Assembly: GCA_003252375.1 (NCBI GenBank)
Contig: QKEJ01000120.1
Location: 1 to 64,000 of the forward strand
DNA: 64,000 nucleotides
Direction of reading: 5' to 3'
From: Halodesulfovibrio sp.
GTDB taxonomy: Bacteria; Desulfobacterota; Desulfovibrionia; Desulfovibrionales; Desulfovibrionaceae
Position numbers and translations under genes: made by a program. The notes under the pieces are model-generated. The model ran no database searches. It saw nothing but the letters and a program-made list of their open reading frames with translations, and was not told the origin of the DNA. Shown in pieces: positions 27,914 to 37,704 of this stretch. The first letter of the stretch is position 1. Each line of letters starts with the position of its first letter.

Positions 27914-28465
27914 ATGAAGAAGTTGTGTTCAGGTGTCCTGATACTGGGACTGCTTGCACTCTGCAGTCTTGCGGGGATTGCGATGGCGGAGGAGCCTTCG
28001 CCGGGCATAGCAGATTCCGTTTTTGATCGGGTGGATGAAGCCATGGGCCGTGCCGAGAAGGCCCGGCAGGTGTATGACCGGGCCCGAAATTTGGGCAAGC
28101 CCGCCACAGAGGTGAAGAAGGCTGAAGAGGACCTGCAGAAGGCCGAGGGCTCGCTGCGCGAGGCCAACGTCAAGCTTGATACGGCCCGGGTCAACGCCAT
28201 AGCCGATGCCGCTGGCGTATCACCGGCACAGGTGCAGGAAATGCGTGCCTCCGGAAAGGGGTGGGGAGCCATAGCCGGGGAGCTTGGCGTGCACCCTTCC
28301 GTCGTGAACAGGGGGAAGGGCAAGAAGGCCGGTATGAGCCAGGACGGCGCCGGAAAGATGAAGAAGGCCAAGTCCGGCAAGAAGCCGGACGCGGACGAGG
28401 GCGCTGAAGAAACCGCTGAAGAGACCGTAAAGAAGAAAAAGCCCGGCAAGGGCAAGAAGAAATAA
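27914..28465 (+). CDS. Periplasmic hypothetical protein with Lys-rich tail
   Basis: Signal peptide MKKLCSGVLILGLLALCSLAGIAMA, coiled-coil-like middle, GKGWGAIAGELGVHPSVVN, basic C-terminus. Confidence 0.75.
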   Translation: MKKLCSGVLILGLLALCSLAGIAMAEEPSPGIADSVFDRVDEAMGRAEKARQVYDRARNLGKPATEVKKAEEDLQKAEGSLREANVKLDTARVNAIADAAGVSPAQVQEMRASGKGWGAIAGELGVHPSVVNRGKGKKAGMSQDGAGKMKKAKSGKKPDADEGAEETAEETVKKKKPGKGKKK

Positions 28466-28468
28466 GGT

Positions 28469-28498
28469 ACGGCCACCCGCATGGGTGGCCGTTTTTTG
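28469..28498 (+). terminator. Rho-independent terminator
   Basis: ACGGCCACCC-GCAT-GGGTGGCCGTTTTTTG. Confidence 0.85.
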
Positions 28499-28500
28499 TT

Positions 28501-31038
28501 CTATTCGTTCCGCAGGTAGGGGGCCGGATTGCGCCCGAGGGCCCGTACCGTCCCCGCCAGTCCGAAGAGCAGCGAAAAGGCGGTGGCGGACGCGATGGTC
28601 AGCACCATGGGGAGGGGCTGAACGGCAAAGGGCAGATGCAGCAGCTGCTCCACCGCGATCCAGGCGGCGGCCGTGCCCGTAAGGGCGCTGAACAGGCCCG
28701 TGGTCACGCCGGTGAGCAGGAATTCCGCAACAAGGGCCAGCATGATATCCGGCCGGGTTGCGCCGCAGACCTTGTAGATGACGGCGTCATAGATGCGCCG
28801 GTTTCTGTCCGCCAGTATGGCCCCCGCCAGCACCAAAAGTCCCGTGATGAGCATCACGGAAGCCATGGCCCGGAACACCAGGCCCATGCGGAGCATGAGG
28901 TCGCGCACGTCCGCCAGGATTTCCCGCATGCTGAAGGCCGTGACGTTGGGATAGGTGGCGGTCACTGTCCTGTAGAGTGCATCCAGTCCGGGGCCCTGAC
29001 CGTATGTGGTGGCTATCCATGTGACCGGGGCGGCATCCAGAAGCCCGGGCGCAAAGAGGATGGCGAACTGCAGCTGGAAGGTCATCCAGTCCACCTTGCG
29101 GATGTTGGCGATGGTGGCCGTGACTTCCCGGCCAAGAATGTTGAAGCTGAGACTGTCGCCGACATGGACGCCGAATCCCTTTGCGAGGTCCTCGGTCAGG
29201 GAAATGATGGGCGGGCCGGTGTAGGTTTCGGGCCACCATGCGCCGGACACGATTTCCGTGTCATCCGGCATGGCGGCGGCGTGGCTCAGGCCCCGGTCGC
29301 CACGGATGGCCCATTGGGCCTCGGGGGCTATTGCGGCCTCTTCGATAGGCGTGTTCTTGATGCGGATGATCCGGCCACGCACCATGGGGCCGCGCTCCAT
29401 ACGGGTTACCCCGGGAGCGTGCGCCAGTGTTTCGAATGCGCCCAGCTGGTCGGGCAGGATGTTGATGAAGAAGAAGGCCGGTGCATCACGGGAAAGGTCG
29501 CGTTGCAGCGAGTGGGTCAGGTTCTGTTCAACCTGTGTGATGGCCACAAGGGCGGTAAGGCCCAGCCCGAGGGCAAGGACAAGGTTGACCGTGGGGGCGC
29601 CGGGGCGATGGATGGAGGCAATGCCCAGACGGATGCTGGGATGTCCGATGCGGGGCATTTTTCGTGACAGGGCCTGCATGCCCCATGCGACGGCGCGGAA
29701 TACCGCAAGGCAGCCGAAGACAACCCCTGCAAAACCGGCGGCAAGCCGGGCGTCCGGGGTGAACAGGAAGACCAGTCCGGCAAGCAGGGCAAAGGCTCCG
29801 GCCACCAGCAACCGTCCCATGGCGGAAAGGCGGGCCTGATGGGTGGCCACGTACCCCCGGAACAGGATGGCAGGGGAGATGCCTCCGGCAAGGAGCAACG
29901 GGCGCAGGGAAAACGCCGTGATGATGACCCCGCCGAGCAGGGCAGAGCGCAGCAGTGGCTGCCAGTGCAGGGATGCGTCCGGCAGCACGGGAAGAATCGT
30001 AGCGAGGGCCCCCCGGGCCAGCCATGGGACAAGGCCGCCCAGGGCGCAGCCCAGCAGGATGCCGAAAGTGCCGATGATGGCGATCTGGAAGAAGTAGGCC
30101 CACAGGACAGTGGGAACGCCGCCACCAACGCATTTGAGCGTGGCGATGTGCTCCATGCGGCTGGCAAGGTAGCCGCGCACGGCTTCCGCAATGCCCAGAC
30201 CTCCCACGAGCAGGGTGCCAAGGCCGATGAGCAGCAGATCCGTATCAAGGCGGTCCAGGATATTCCGGATGCGGGGAGCGGCTCTGGTGAAGGGCTCCAC
30301 GCGCCACCCCAGATCGGCGAATCGGGTGCGGGCCGTCTCGGCAAACCGGGTAACGGCTGCTTCCGTTGCCGGTTGCGGTCCTGTAAGGCGCAGACGCATG
30401 TGGCTGTGGATGAGGCTGCCGGGAATAAGCAGCCCCGTCTGCTGCAGGGCGTCCAGCGTCATGAGAACGCGGGGGCCGAAGGTTACTCCCTGAAAGGCTC
30501 GGTCGGGTTCGCGCTCCAGCACGGCTGTGGCGCGTAACGTGAGATTGCCGATGGAAAAGGTATCGCCCACTCCGATGCCCAGCCGGGTGAGCAGAAGCGC
30601 GTCCACTGCCGCGCCGTAGGTGCCGTCCGTGGATGCAAGCGCTGCGGGCAGTGTCTGGGCCGGGGCAAGGGTGACGGAGCCGTACAGCGGATATGCGGCG
30701 TCCACCCCCTTCAGCGCTACCAGCGCCGAGGCTCCGGTCGCCGTGCGGGCCATGCCCCGCAGGGAGATGGTGTGGCTGATCGTCCCCTGCTGCGCAAGCC
30801 AGTTCTGCTCTTCCTGCGAGGGGAAGGGGGCGGCGAGCTGGACGGAGACGTCTCCTCCCAGCAGGATGCGGGCATCCCGGCCGATGGCGGACCGGGCGGA
30901 TTCCGAAACCGATCCCACGGCGGCAATGGCGAACACGCCAAGGACGATGCAGCTCAGGAAGACTGTGAACCGCCGTTTCCCGGAGCGCAGCTCCCGCAGG
31001 GCGAGGCGCAGGGCAAGGCCGAGGTCGCGCAGAATCAT
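28501..31038 (-). CDS. ABC transporter permease, FtsX/YbbP family
   Basis: MILRDLGLALRLALRELRSGKRRFTVFLSCIVLGVFAIAAVGS; multiple TM segments; YbbP-like domain layout. Confidence 0.88.
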   Translation of the reverse strand: MILRDLGLALRLALRELRSGKRRFTVFLSCIVLGVFAIAAVGSVSESARSAIGRDARILLGGDVSVQLAAPFPSQEEQNWLAQQGTISHTISLRGMARTATGASALVALKGVDAAYPLYGSVTLAPAQTLPAALASTDGTYGAAVDALLLTRLGIGVGDTFSIGNLTLRATAVLEREPDRAFQGVTFGPRVLMTLDALQQTGLLIPGSLIHSHMRLRLTGPQPATEAAVTRFAETARTRFADLGWRVEPFTRAAPRIRNILDRLDTDLLLIGLGTLLVGGLGIAEAVRGYLASRMEHIATLKCVGGGVPTVLWAYFFQIAIIGTFGILLGCALGGLVPWLARGALATILPVLPDASLHWQPLLRSALLGGVIITAFSLRPLLLAGGISPAILFRGYVATHQARLSAMGRLLVAGAFALLAGLVFLFTPDARLAAGFAGVVFGCLAVFRAVAWGMQALSRKMPRIGHPSIRLGIASIHRPGAPTVNLVLALGLGLTALVAITQVEQNLTHSLQRDLSRDAPAFFFINILPDQLGAFETLAHAPGVTRMERGPMVRGRIIRIKNTPIEEAAIAPEAQWAIRGDRGLSHAAAMPDDTEIVSGAWWPETYTGPPIISLTEDLAKGFGVHVGDSLSFNILGREVTATIANIRKVDWMTFQLQFAILFAPGLLDAAPVTWIATTYGQGPGLDALYRTVTATYPNVTAFSMREILADVRDLMLRMGLVFRAMASVMLITGLLVLAGAILADRNRRIYDAVIYKVCGATRPDIMLALVAEFLLTGVTTGLFSALTGTAAAWIAVEQLLHLPFAVQPLPMVLTIASATAFSLLFGLAGTVRALGRNPAPYLRNE

Positions 31039-31757
31039 GGATGCATCCTCGCATCGGCAGATGCGGCCATGTGGTCGGAAAGCGCTTCGTGCAGGAGGCG
31101 GCCGTTTTGCATGTGCGCCTGTCGATGGCAGCGTGCGGCCAGCGTGCTGTCGTGGGTGATGAGCACCAGTGTGGTGCCGTGCTGTTGCTGCATGGAGAAC
31201 AGGTGTTCGACAATGCGCGCACCGGTTTCGGTGTCCAGGTTGCCGGTGGGTTCGTCCGCAAGGATGACCTTGGGGGCCGGGGCAAAGGCGCGGGCAAGGG
31301 CCACGCGTTGCTGTTCCCCCCCGGAAAGCTGGGAGGGATAATGATGGGCGCGGTCCGCCAGCCCTACTGTGGCAAGAGCGTCCATGGCCCGTTCCCGTGC
31401 GTGGGAAACGTGGGCGAATTCCAGCGGCAGGCTGGTGTTTTCCAGTGCCGTCATTGTCGGCACAAGGTGGAAGGACTGAAAGACGATGCCCATGTGCGTG
31501 CGGCGGAAGCGGGCAAGGGCATCCTCGTTCATGGCCGTCAGATCCATGCCCGCCACGTGCACGGCACCGGACGACGGCCGTTCCAGCCCGGCCATGATCA
31601 TCAGGGTTGTGGTCTTGCCGGAACCGGATGGGCCGACAATGGCGAGTGTTTCCCCCGCGTGCACGGCAAGGTCCACGCCCCGCAGGATATTGACCTCGCC
31701 CGAACCTCCTACTAGGCTCAGGTAAACGTCGGAGAGTGTTATGATGGGAGTGTCCAT
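31035..31757 (-). CDS. ABC transporter ATP-binding protein (YbbA/LolD-like)
   Basis: GPSGSGKTTTLMIMAGLERPSSGAVHVAGMDLTAMNEDALARFRRTHMGIVFQSFHLVPTMTALEN...LSGGEQQRVALARAFA...LADEPTGNLD. Confidence 0.93.
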   Translation of the reverse strand: MDTPIITLSDVYLSLVGGSGEVNILRGVDLAVHAGETLAIVGPSGSGKTTTLMIMAGLERPSSGAVHVAGMDLTAMNEDALARFRRTHMGIVFQSFHLVPTMTALENTSLPLEFAHVSHARERAMDALATVGLADRAHHYPSQLSGGEQQRVALARAFAPAPKVILADEPTGNLDTETGARIVEHLFSMQQQHGTTLVLITHDSTLAARCHRQAHMQNGRLLHEALSDHMAASADARMHP

Positions 31758-32436
31758 GCGAGATATCCTTATGGCGGGTCTGCGACCGGTATTGTTCGTG
31801 CTTGTGCTTGTGGCGTGCTGCGGAACGGCCCGTTCCGTCTATAGTAACCAGTCTGTCCCGTCTGGCAATGCCATGCAGGAACGTCCGGTGCACATCATGG
31901 CCTTTGGGGACAGCCTGACGGCCGGGTATGGGCTGGAAAATGCCTTCGGGTATCCGGTTGTGCTGGAACGCCAGCTGCGTGAGCGCGGACTCGCCGTGCG
32001 CGTTACCAATGCGGGCGTTTCGGGGGATACCTCGGCCGGCGGTGCGGCGCGTCTGGAATGGGCTCTTGCCGACACTCCCGATATCCTGATTCTGGAACTG
32101 GGGGCCAATGACGCCCTTCAGGGGCTGGACCCGGCCCTGATGCGCGACAACCTTGCCCGGATCATCAGGATGTGCCAGCAGCGCGGGGTGCAGGTGCTTC
32201 TGGCGGGCATGCGGGCGCCGGGCAACCTGGGCGTGCAGTATGCCGAGGCGTTTGATGCCGTTTTCCCCGCGCTTGCCCGGGAATATGGCGTGCCCCTGTA
32301 TCCGTTTTTTCTCGACGGGGTGGCTCTGGACCGGGCACTGAACCAGGCTGACGGTATGCACCCCAATGCAGAAGGGGTGCGGGTGATCGTGAGCCGTCTG
32401 CTTCCGTATGTGGAACGGCTTCTCAAGGCCAGATAG
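31756..32436 (+). CDS. tesA: GDSL arylesterase / acyl-CoA thioesterase I
   Basis: IMAFGDSLTAGYGL...NAGVSGDTSAGG...LELGANDALQGLDP...DGMHPNAEG. Confidence 0.9.
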   Translation: MRDILMAGLRPVLFVLVLVACCGTARSVYSNQSVPSGNAMQERPVHIMAFGDSLTAGYGLENAFGYPVVLERQLRERGLAVRVTNAGVSGDTSAGGAARLEWALADTPDILILELGANDALQGLDPALMRDNLARIIRMCQQRGVQVLLAGMRAPGNLGVQYAEAFDAVFPALAREYGVPLYPFFLDGVALDRALNQADGMHPNAEGVRVIVSRLLPYVERLLKAR

Positions 32437-32900
32437 CGTACGCGTCAGCAGGTCTGGGAAAGAAAGGCTGACTGATACGCGACAAGTGCAGGGCACCCGG
32501 TGATGATACTGTCTTTGCCTTGATTTTTTCCCTTACGTCCTGTATTGCTTCTACCATAGGCGATATGGTCCGGAACATGATACGTCCGCCATCGCTGCAC
32601 TTCATATCCAACGCCATCGCAGTTCATCTCTGCTACCCTTCCGCCCCGTGCTGTCGTGCCGGGGTGCCTGATTCGACTGAATTGTCCGGCTCTGTCCGGT
32701 TTCGTTCGGCTCATACGATTCGCCCGTGACGCAGTGTGTTGTCCTCCCGGGCTGCGTTGGATTGCCTTGTTTTCCTGTCCCGTCGGCCCTGCCGGGGGAC
32801 CTAACGACAGCCGTCTGGCTGCCGGTCCCGCATGACGCGGTCTCTTGCGCCGTGTCTCTGCCCCTGCGACCGGTTCAACCTTGCACCAAGGGAGAACACA

Positions 32901-34061
32901 ATGTCTGCCTGCTATACCCATTCTCTGGATTCCCTGCCTCTGACCGAGGCCGAGAAGCGTGCCGTGGCACCGGTTATGGAACGCTATCGCTTCCGGGCCA
33001 ACGACTATTATCTCTCTCTGATAGATTGGGATGATCCCGATGATCCCATCCGGCGCATCATCGTGCCCCATTCTGACGAAGCGCGCGACTGGGGAGCACT
33101 GGATCCTTCCGGTGAGGGAGAATACACCATCATGCCCGGCCTGCAGCACAAGTATCCGGATACAGCCATCATGCTGGCCAGCGATGCCTGTGGCGGGTTG
33201 TGCCGTTTCTGCTTCCGCAAGCGCATCTTCATGGAAGGGGCGGTGCCCGCCCGCGTGGATGTGGATGAGGCGCTGCGGTATATTGCCGGGGCGGAGGAGA
33301 TCCGCAACGTACTCATCTCCGGGGGAGACCCGCTTCTGCTGCCCCGCCAGCAGCTGGAGCGGATTCTGGAAGGGCTTGCCGCCATTCCGCATCTGGAATT
33401 TCTTCGCATCGGGTCGCGCATGCCGGTGTTCGATCCGCACCGCATCCTGAACGATCCCGAACTGGTTTCCCTGCTGGGACGGCATAGCCGTCCCGGACGT
33501 GCCCTATATATCCAGACCCACTTCAACCACCCCAACGAGATTACGGAGCCGACCATTGCCGCCGTGGGCATGCTGCGGCGCGCTGGCGTGGTGCTGACCA
33601 ACCAGACCCCCCTGTTGCGCGGCGTGAACGACGATCCCGAGGTGCTGGCGGAGCTCTTCTCCTCCCTTGCCCGCATGGGAGTCCCGCCGTACTATCTGTT
33701 TGTCTGCCGTCCGACCACGGGCAATCACCACTTCACCGTGCCGGTGGAGAGAGGATACGCCATTCTGCAGCGCGCGCTGCGTCTGTGCTCCGGCCCCGCC
33801 AGGCGGGCCCGGTTCTGCATGTCGCACGAATCGGGCAAGATAGAGGTGCTCGGCGTGACAGGGACCCGTGTGCTCTTCCGCAGACACCGGACCCCGGATC
33901 CGGTAGAGGCGGGCGAAATTCTGGAATTTCCCCGCAACCCTGCCGCATTGTGGTTTGACGATTACTGCGATGCGGAAGAGGCGGACAGCAGCGATGCCGC
34001 AGCGGAGGCTGGCGCGTTGTGCAGCCGGTGCGGCTCGCAGGTGCCGGAACGGGCCAACTGA
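32901..34061 (+). CDS. KamA family radical SAM protein, diverged, unknown substrate
   Basis: GGLCRFCFRKRIFMEG; VLISGGDPLLLPRQQLERIL; FNHPNEITEPT; lacks both LAM substrate-binding Asp contexts (YLFVCRPTTGNHHF, RFCMSHESGKIEV). Confidence 0.85.
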   Translation: MSACYTHSLDSLPLTEAEKRAVAPVMERYRFRANDYYLSLIDWDDPDDPIRRIIVPHSDEARDWGALDPSGEGEYTIMPGLQHKYPDTAIMLASDACGGLCRFCFRKRIFMEGAVPARVDVDEALRYIAGAEEIRNVLISGGDPLLLPRQQLERILEGLAAIPHLEFLRIGSRMPVFDPHRILNDPELVSLLGRHSRPGRALYIQTHFNHPNEITEPTIAAVGMLRRAGVVLTNQTPLLRGVNDDPEVLAELFSSLARMGVPPYYLFVCRPTTGNHHFTVPVERGYAILQRALRLCSGPARRARFCMSHESGKIEVLGVTGTRVLFRRHRTPDPVEAGEILEFPRNPAALWFDDYCDAEEADSSDAAAEAGALCSRCGSQVPERAN

Positions 34062-34164
34062 GGCCGAAGTGATTGACACTGCCTCTGTCCGTGTATAGGC
34101 CTAAGGTAGGGCGTGCTCCCCGCATGGGAGCCCCGGAATCACGAATCACGCAACGGAGGAACGG

Positions 34165-34323
34165 ATGCATAAGTACGAATGTCCCTGCGGCTATGTTTAC
34201 GACCCCATAGAGGGCGATGTGGAGCATAACGTGGCTCCCGAGACAGCCTTCGAAGATCTGCCTGAGGACTGGGTGTGTCCCCTGTGCGGCGCGGAGAAGG
34301 AATTCTTTACCCGCGTGGACTAG
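34165..34323 (+). CDS. rd: Rubredoxin
   Basis: [52 protein letters not shown]; two Cys pairs. Below the ORF-track size cutoff. Confidence 0.96.
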   Translation: MHKYECPCGYVYDPIEGDVEHNVAPETAFEDLPEDWVCPLCGAEKEFFTRVD

Positions 34324-34343
34324 GCTTCACCTGTGGGTATATG

Positions 34344-34375
34344 GGCCTCCGCGGCATGCTGCGGAGGCCTTTTCC
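34344..34375 (+). terminator. Rho-independent terminator after rubredoxin
   Basis: GGCCTCCGC-N8-GCGGAGGCCTTTTCC. Confidence 0.8.
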
Positions 34376-34505
34376 TATCCGGAGCGGGGAAACCCGGTTG
34401 AGTAGTCATGCAGGCCGTGCTACGGTGCGTCCGCATGTGACGGGCATTTCGTGCCTGTCGGAACACTGCGGGGTGGCTGTGTGGCATAACAATGAGGGAG
34501 GGGCC

Positions 34506-35243
34506 GTGTTCGGCATCATCAGAGGCATTCGCATGCCGCTTTCCGCCAAGATTGCGGGAGTGGCCACCGTTCTGTTTGCGTGCGCGGGAATCGGCGTTCT
34601 CGGAGCGCTGCTGATGCTGTCCGTCAGTGCCCCGCTCACGCCGGTAGACATTGTGTGGCTCATGGCCTGCTGCGCTGCCCTTTTCATGCCGCTCTACTAC
34701 TTTGTGCTCAACCACATTTCCCGGCAGCTTATCTCCCGCCCCCTTGAGGACCTGACCGAGACGGCCCGGGATCTCGGCAGTGCGCCCCTGCCCACGCAGA
34801 TTCCCGTGGAGGACGAGCTGGATGCGCTGACGGTGGCGCTTGTCCGTTCGGGCGAGGCCCTCTCGGAGCGGTTGCGCGTGCTCCGTTCCTCTTCAGAGAC
34901 CCTGCAGGCCCTTATGGAGAATCTGCCTGGCTTTGTCAGCGTGCAGGATCGGTCTTTCCGGGTCATCCACTGCAACAAGGCCTTCAGCACGACCTTCCAG
35001 ACCCGGCCCGGCGAGTCCTGCCGCCGGTTGTGCAACCGTGCGGCCCCCGGGGGAGACTGCCCGGTTGCGCAGACCTTCGCGGACGGCCAGCCGCGCGTCA
35101 TGCAGGAAACCGGTGCCTACCCTGACGGCACCGCCACCAGATGGCTTGTCGCCACATCCCCCCTTTTCGCGGAAGACGGTGCGTGCGTGCATTGCATCGA
35201 ACTGCGTCTTGATGTCACCCATCTGACGACAGGCCTTTCCTGA
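34506..35243 (+). CDS. Membrane HAMP-PAS protein without apparent output domain
   Basis: Two TM segments, HAMP-like SRPLEDLTETARDLGSAPLPTQIPVEDELDALTVAL, PAS-like ALMENLPGFVSVQDRSFRVIHCNKAF; ends after PAS. Confidence 0.7.
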   Translation: MFGIIRGIRMPLSAKIAGVATVLFACAGIGVLGALLMLSVSAPLTPVDIVWLMACCAALFMPLYYFVLNHISRQLISRPLEDLTETARDLGSAPLPTQIPVEDELDALTVALVRSGEALSERLRVLRSSSETLQALMENLPGFVSVQDRSFRVIHCNKAFSTTFQTRPGESCRRLCNRAAPGGDCPVAQTFADGQPRVMQETGAYPDGTATRWLVATSPLFAEDGACVHCIELRLDVTHLTTGLS

Positions 35244-35552
35244 TTTTCGGGCAGAATCCCTGCGTATCCTCCTTTCTTCTTCGTCCTGTACGTCTGCGTG
35301 GTGCATTTCACGCGGTCACGGAAGCTGTTCGCGGAGAAGAAGTGTCACTTCACTCCCATCCTGAATCAGATCATTATAATTGCGGTATAGAGTTGCAACC
35401 TGTTTGAGGGAAGAGTGCGATCAGGTCGATCCTTCCGCGTCTGCGGCGCAGTCGGACCCTCCGGCCCCCGCAGAGGATGGCCGATCGTGGGGCTGTGCTG
35501 CCGAATGGCAGCACGGCAAACAGGTATCAACCATCTGTTTAAGGAGTGAGGA

Positions 35553-37013
35553 ATGTTCTATTTCTTTCTAGCTTGCGCAATGCTGATTGCTGGGTACTTC
35601 GTGTACGGCAAGATTGTCGAAGCCAACTTTGGTGTGGACAACTGTCGTGTAACCCCTGCCTGCCGTCTTGAGGACGGTGTTGACTACGTGAAGATGGATC
35701 CCAAGAAGATCTATCTGATTCAGCTGCTGAACATCGCCGGTCTCGGCCCCATCTTCGGCCCCATCCTCGGCGCCCTGTACGGCCCTGCGGCTCTTGTCTG
35801 GATCGTGCTGGGCAGCATCTTCGCCGGTGCCGTGCATGACTATTTTGCCGGCATGCTGTCCGTCCGCTACGACGGCAAGTCCATCCCCGACGCCGTGGGC
35901 TACAACCTTGGCGCATTCGCCAAGCAGTTCATGAACGTGTTCTCCATCGTGCTGCTGCTGCTGGTGGGCGTGGTCTTCGTTCTCGGACCGGCAAAGCTGC
36001 TGGCCAACAAGATCGGCTTTGAGCTGGACAAGCCCACTGCCGTGGCCATCTGGACCGGCATCATCTTCGCCTACTACTTCCTGGCCACCATCCTGCCCGT
36101 GGACAAGATCATCGGCCGTCTCTATCCGCTGTTCGCCGTCTGCCTGATCATCATGGCTGTCGGCCTGACGACCATGCTCATCGTGGACGGCTACGACTTC
36201 TTCCCCAACGGTGTCGGCCTGGCCAACGTGCATCCCAAGGGGCTGCCCCTCTGGCCGCTGATGTTCATCACCATTGCCTGCGGGGCCATTTCCGGCTTCC
36301 ATGCCACCCAGTCTCCGCTGATGGCTCGCTGCATTCCCGATGAAAAGTGCGGCCGTCCCATCTTCTACGGTGCCATGATCGGTGAAGGCATCATCGCGCT
36401 TGTCTGGGCAACCCTGGGCATGAGCTTCTACAAGACCCCCGAAGCCCTGCAGGCCGTTCTGACCGCCGGTGGCCCCGCCGCCGTGGTCGACCAGGTGGCA
36501 ACCACCCTCATGGGCCCCATCGGTGGCTTCCTCGCCATCATCGGCGTTATCATTCTGCCCATCTCCTCCGGTGATACCGCCTTCCGTGCGGCCCGCCTGA
36601 TCATTGCCGACTTCTCCAAGATCGCCCAGAAGGACGCCATCAAGCGCCTCATGATTGCCGTGCCTCTCTTTGCGGTCGGCTACATCATCACCAAGCTGCC
36701 CTTCTCCGTGATCTGGCGCTACTTCGGGTTCTCCAACCAGCTGCTGGCCACCATCGTGCTCTGGGCCGGCGCCATGTATCTGGTGCGGCACGGCAAGTTC
36801 CACTGGATTGCCTCCCTGCCCGCAGCCTTCATGACCGCCGTGGTTGCCACCTATAGCTGTGTGGCACCCGAGTTCCCGCTGCACTTTGGGACCAACATCG
36901 CTTATCCCATCGGCGTTGCCGTGGCTGTTGCCTGCTTTGTGCTCTTCATGCTCAAGGCGCGCAATACGGCAGTGGTTGCTGATGCCCCTGATTCTCCCGG
37001 CAGCATCGGCTAA
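35553..37013 (+). CDS. cstA: Carbon starvation protein CstA family peptide/pyruvate transporter
   Basis: YGKIVEANFGVD...QLLNIAGLGPIFGPILGALYGPAALVWIVLGSIFAGAVHDYFAGMLSVRYDGKSIP...ISGFHATQSPLMARCI. Confidence 0.93.
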   Translation: MFYFFLACAMLIAGYFVYGKIVEANFGVDNCRVTPACRLEDGVDYVKMDPKKIYLIQLLNIAGLGPIFGPILGALYGPAALVWIVLGSIFAGAVHDYFAGMLSVRYDGKSIPDAVGYNLGAFAKQFMNVFSIVLLLLVGVVFVLGPAKLLANKIGFELDKPTAVAIWTGIIFAYYFLATILPVDKIIGRLYPLFAVCLIIMAVGLTTMLIVDGYDFFPNGVGLANVHPKGLPLWPLMFITIACGAISGFHATQSPLMARCIPDEKCGRPIFYGAMIGEGIIALVWATLGMSFYKTPEALQAVLTAGGPAAVVDQVATTLMGPIGGFLAIIGVIILPISSGDTAFRAARLIIADFSKIAQKDAIKRLMIAVPLFAVGYIITKLPFSVIWRYFGFSNQLLATIVLWAGAMYLVRHGKFHWIASLPAAFMTAVVATYSCVAPEFPLHFGTNIAYPIGVAVAVACFVLFMLKARNTAVVADAPDSPGSIG

Positions 37014-37043
37014 GCCGAACGACCGAGAGTCTGTGAATGTGAA

Positions 37044-37071
37044 AGCCCCCACCGGAAGGTGGGGGCTTTTT
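37044..37071 (+). terminator. Terminator after cstA
   Basis: AGCCCCCACC-GGAA-GGTGGGGGCTTTTTG. Confidence 0.85.
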
Positions 37072-37088
37072 GTTGGCGAAGGCATTGT

Positions 37089-37529
37089 CTACAGGGCAGC
37101 CTGCAGGAATGGATTCGGCTTTCCGCGCTGCGGTACCAGATCGGCGAGGCGGATGGCGTCGAGTTCGCGTTCCAGTATGGCGGAAACATGTCTCCATGCC
37201 GGTCGGGTAGGGCAGTCGGCATTGCGCGGGCACTGGTCCGCGGAACCGTCATTGCAGCATTGGGTAAGGTCAATGTCCCCCTCAATGGCCCGGACGATGT
37301 CTCCCAGGGAGATGTCTGCCGGGGGGCGTGCAATGGCGTGCCCACCCGCAACCCCTCGGGTGCTGGCGACAAGGCCCGCCTGTTTGAGAGGGCGGATGAT
37401 CTGCTCGATGAACTGCACGGAGACGCCTGTCTGTTCCGAGAGGCCTGTGGTGTTGACGATGGCATCGCGGTGCTCCGCAAGGATGACCATGATCCTGGCA
37501 GCGTAACGCGCGCGGGCGGAAAGCTTCAT
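37089..37529 (-). CDS. Rrf2 family transcriptional regulator
   Basis: MKLSARARYAARIMVILAEH...LSEQTGVSVQFIEQIIRPLKQAGLVASTRGVAGGHAIARPPADISLGDIVRAIEG...CPRNADCPTRPAW. Confidence 0.93.
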   Translation of the reverse strand: MKLSARARYAARIMVILAEHRDAIVNTTGLSEQTGVSVQFIEQIIRPLKQAGLVASTRGVAGGHAIARPPADISLGDIVRAIEGDIDLTQCCNDGSADQCPRNADCPTRPAWRHVSAILERELDAIRLADLVPQRGKPNPFLQAAL

Positions 37530-37651
37530 GACTCGCTCGATGCAGGGTTGAGGGTTCGTGCGGGTTGGTCGTCGGATTGAATGAGGGTATGGGAACCGGC
37601 GGTAATGGTCAATAGCATACTCTGTGGGTAGGCATTCGGGATGCCACGAAA

Positions 37652-37676
37652 AAGGGCCGGAACATGTCCGGCCCTT
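37652..37676 (-). terminator. Terminator after SBP gene
   Basis: Minus strand AAGGGCCGGA-CATGT-TCCGGCCCTTTTTC. Confidence 0.75.
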
Positions 37677-37704
37677 GGGGGGTGCAGTCCGCGCAGGAAT
37701 TCGT

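Noticed and set aside
28501-32496. 1331-codon minus-strand ORF
   Set aside because: Only the C-terminal part from about 31038 down is the real permease; the rest overlaps ybbA out of frame and tesA antisense.
35568-37085. 505-codon minus-strand ORF
   Set aside because: Antisense to cstA; His/Asp/Gly-rich low-complexity translation.
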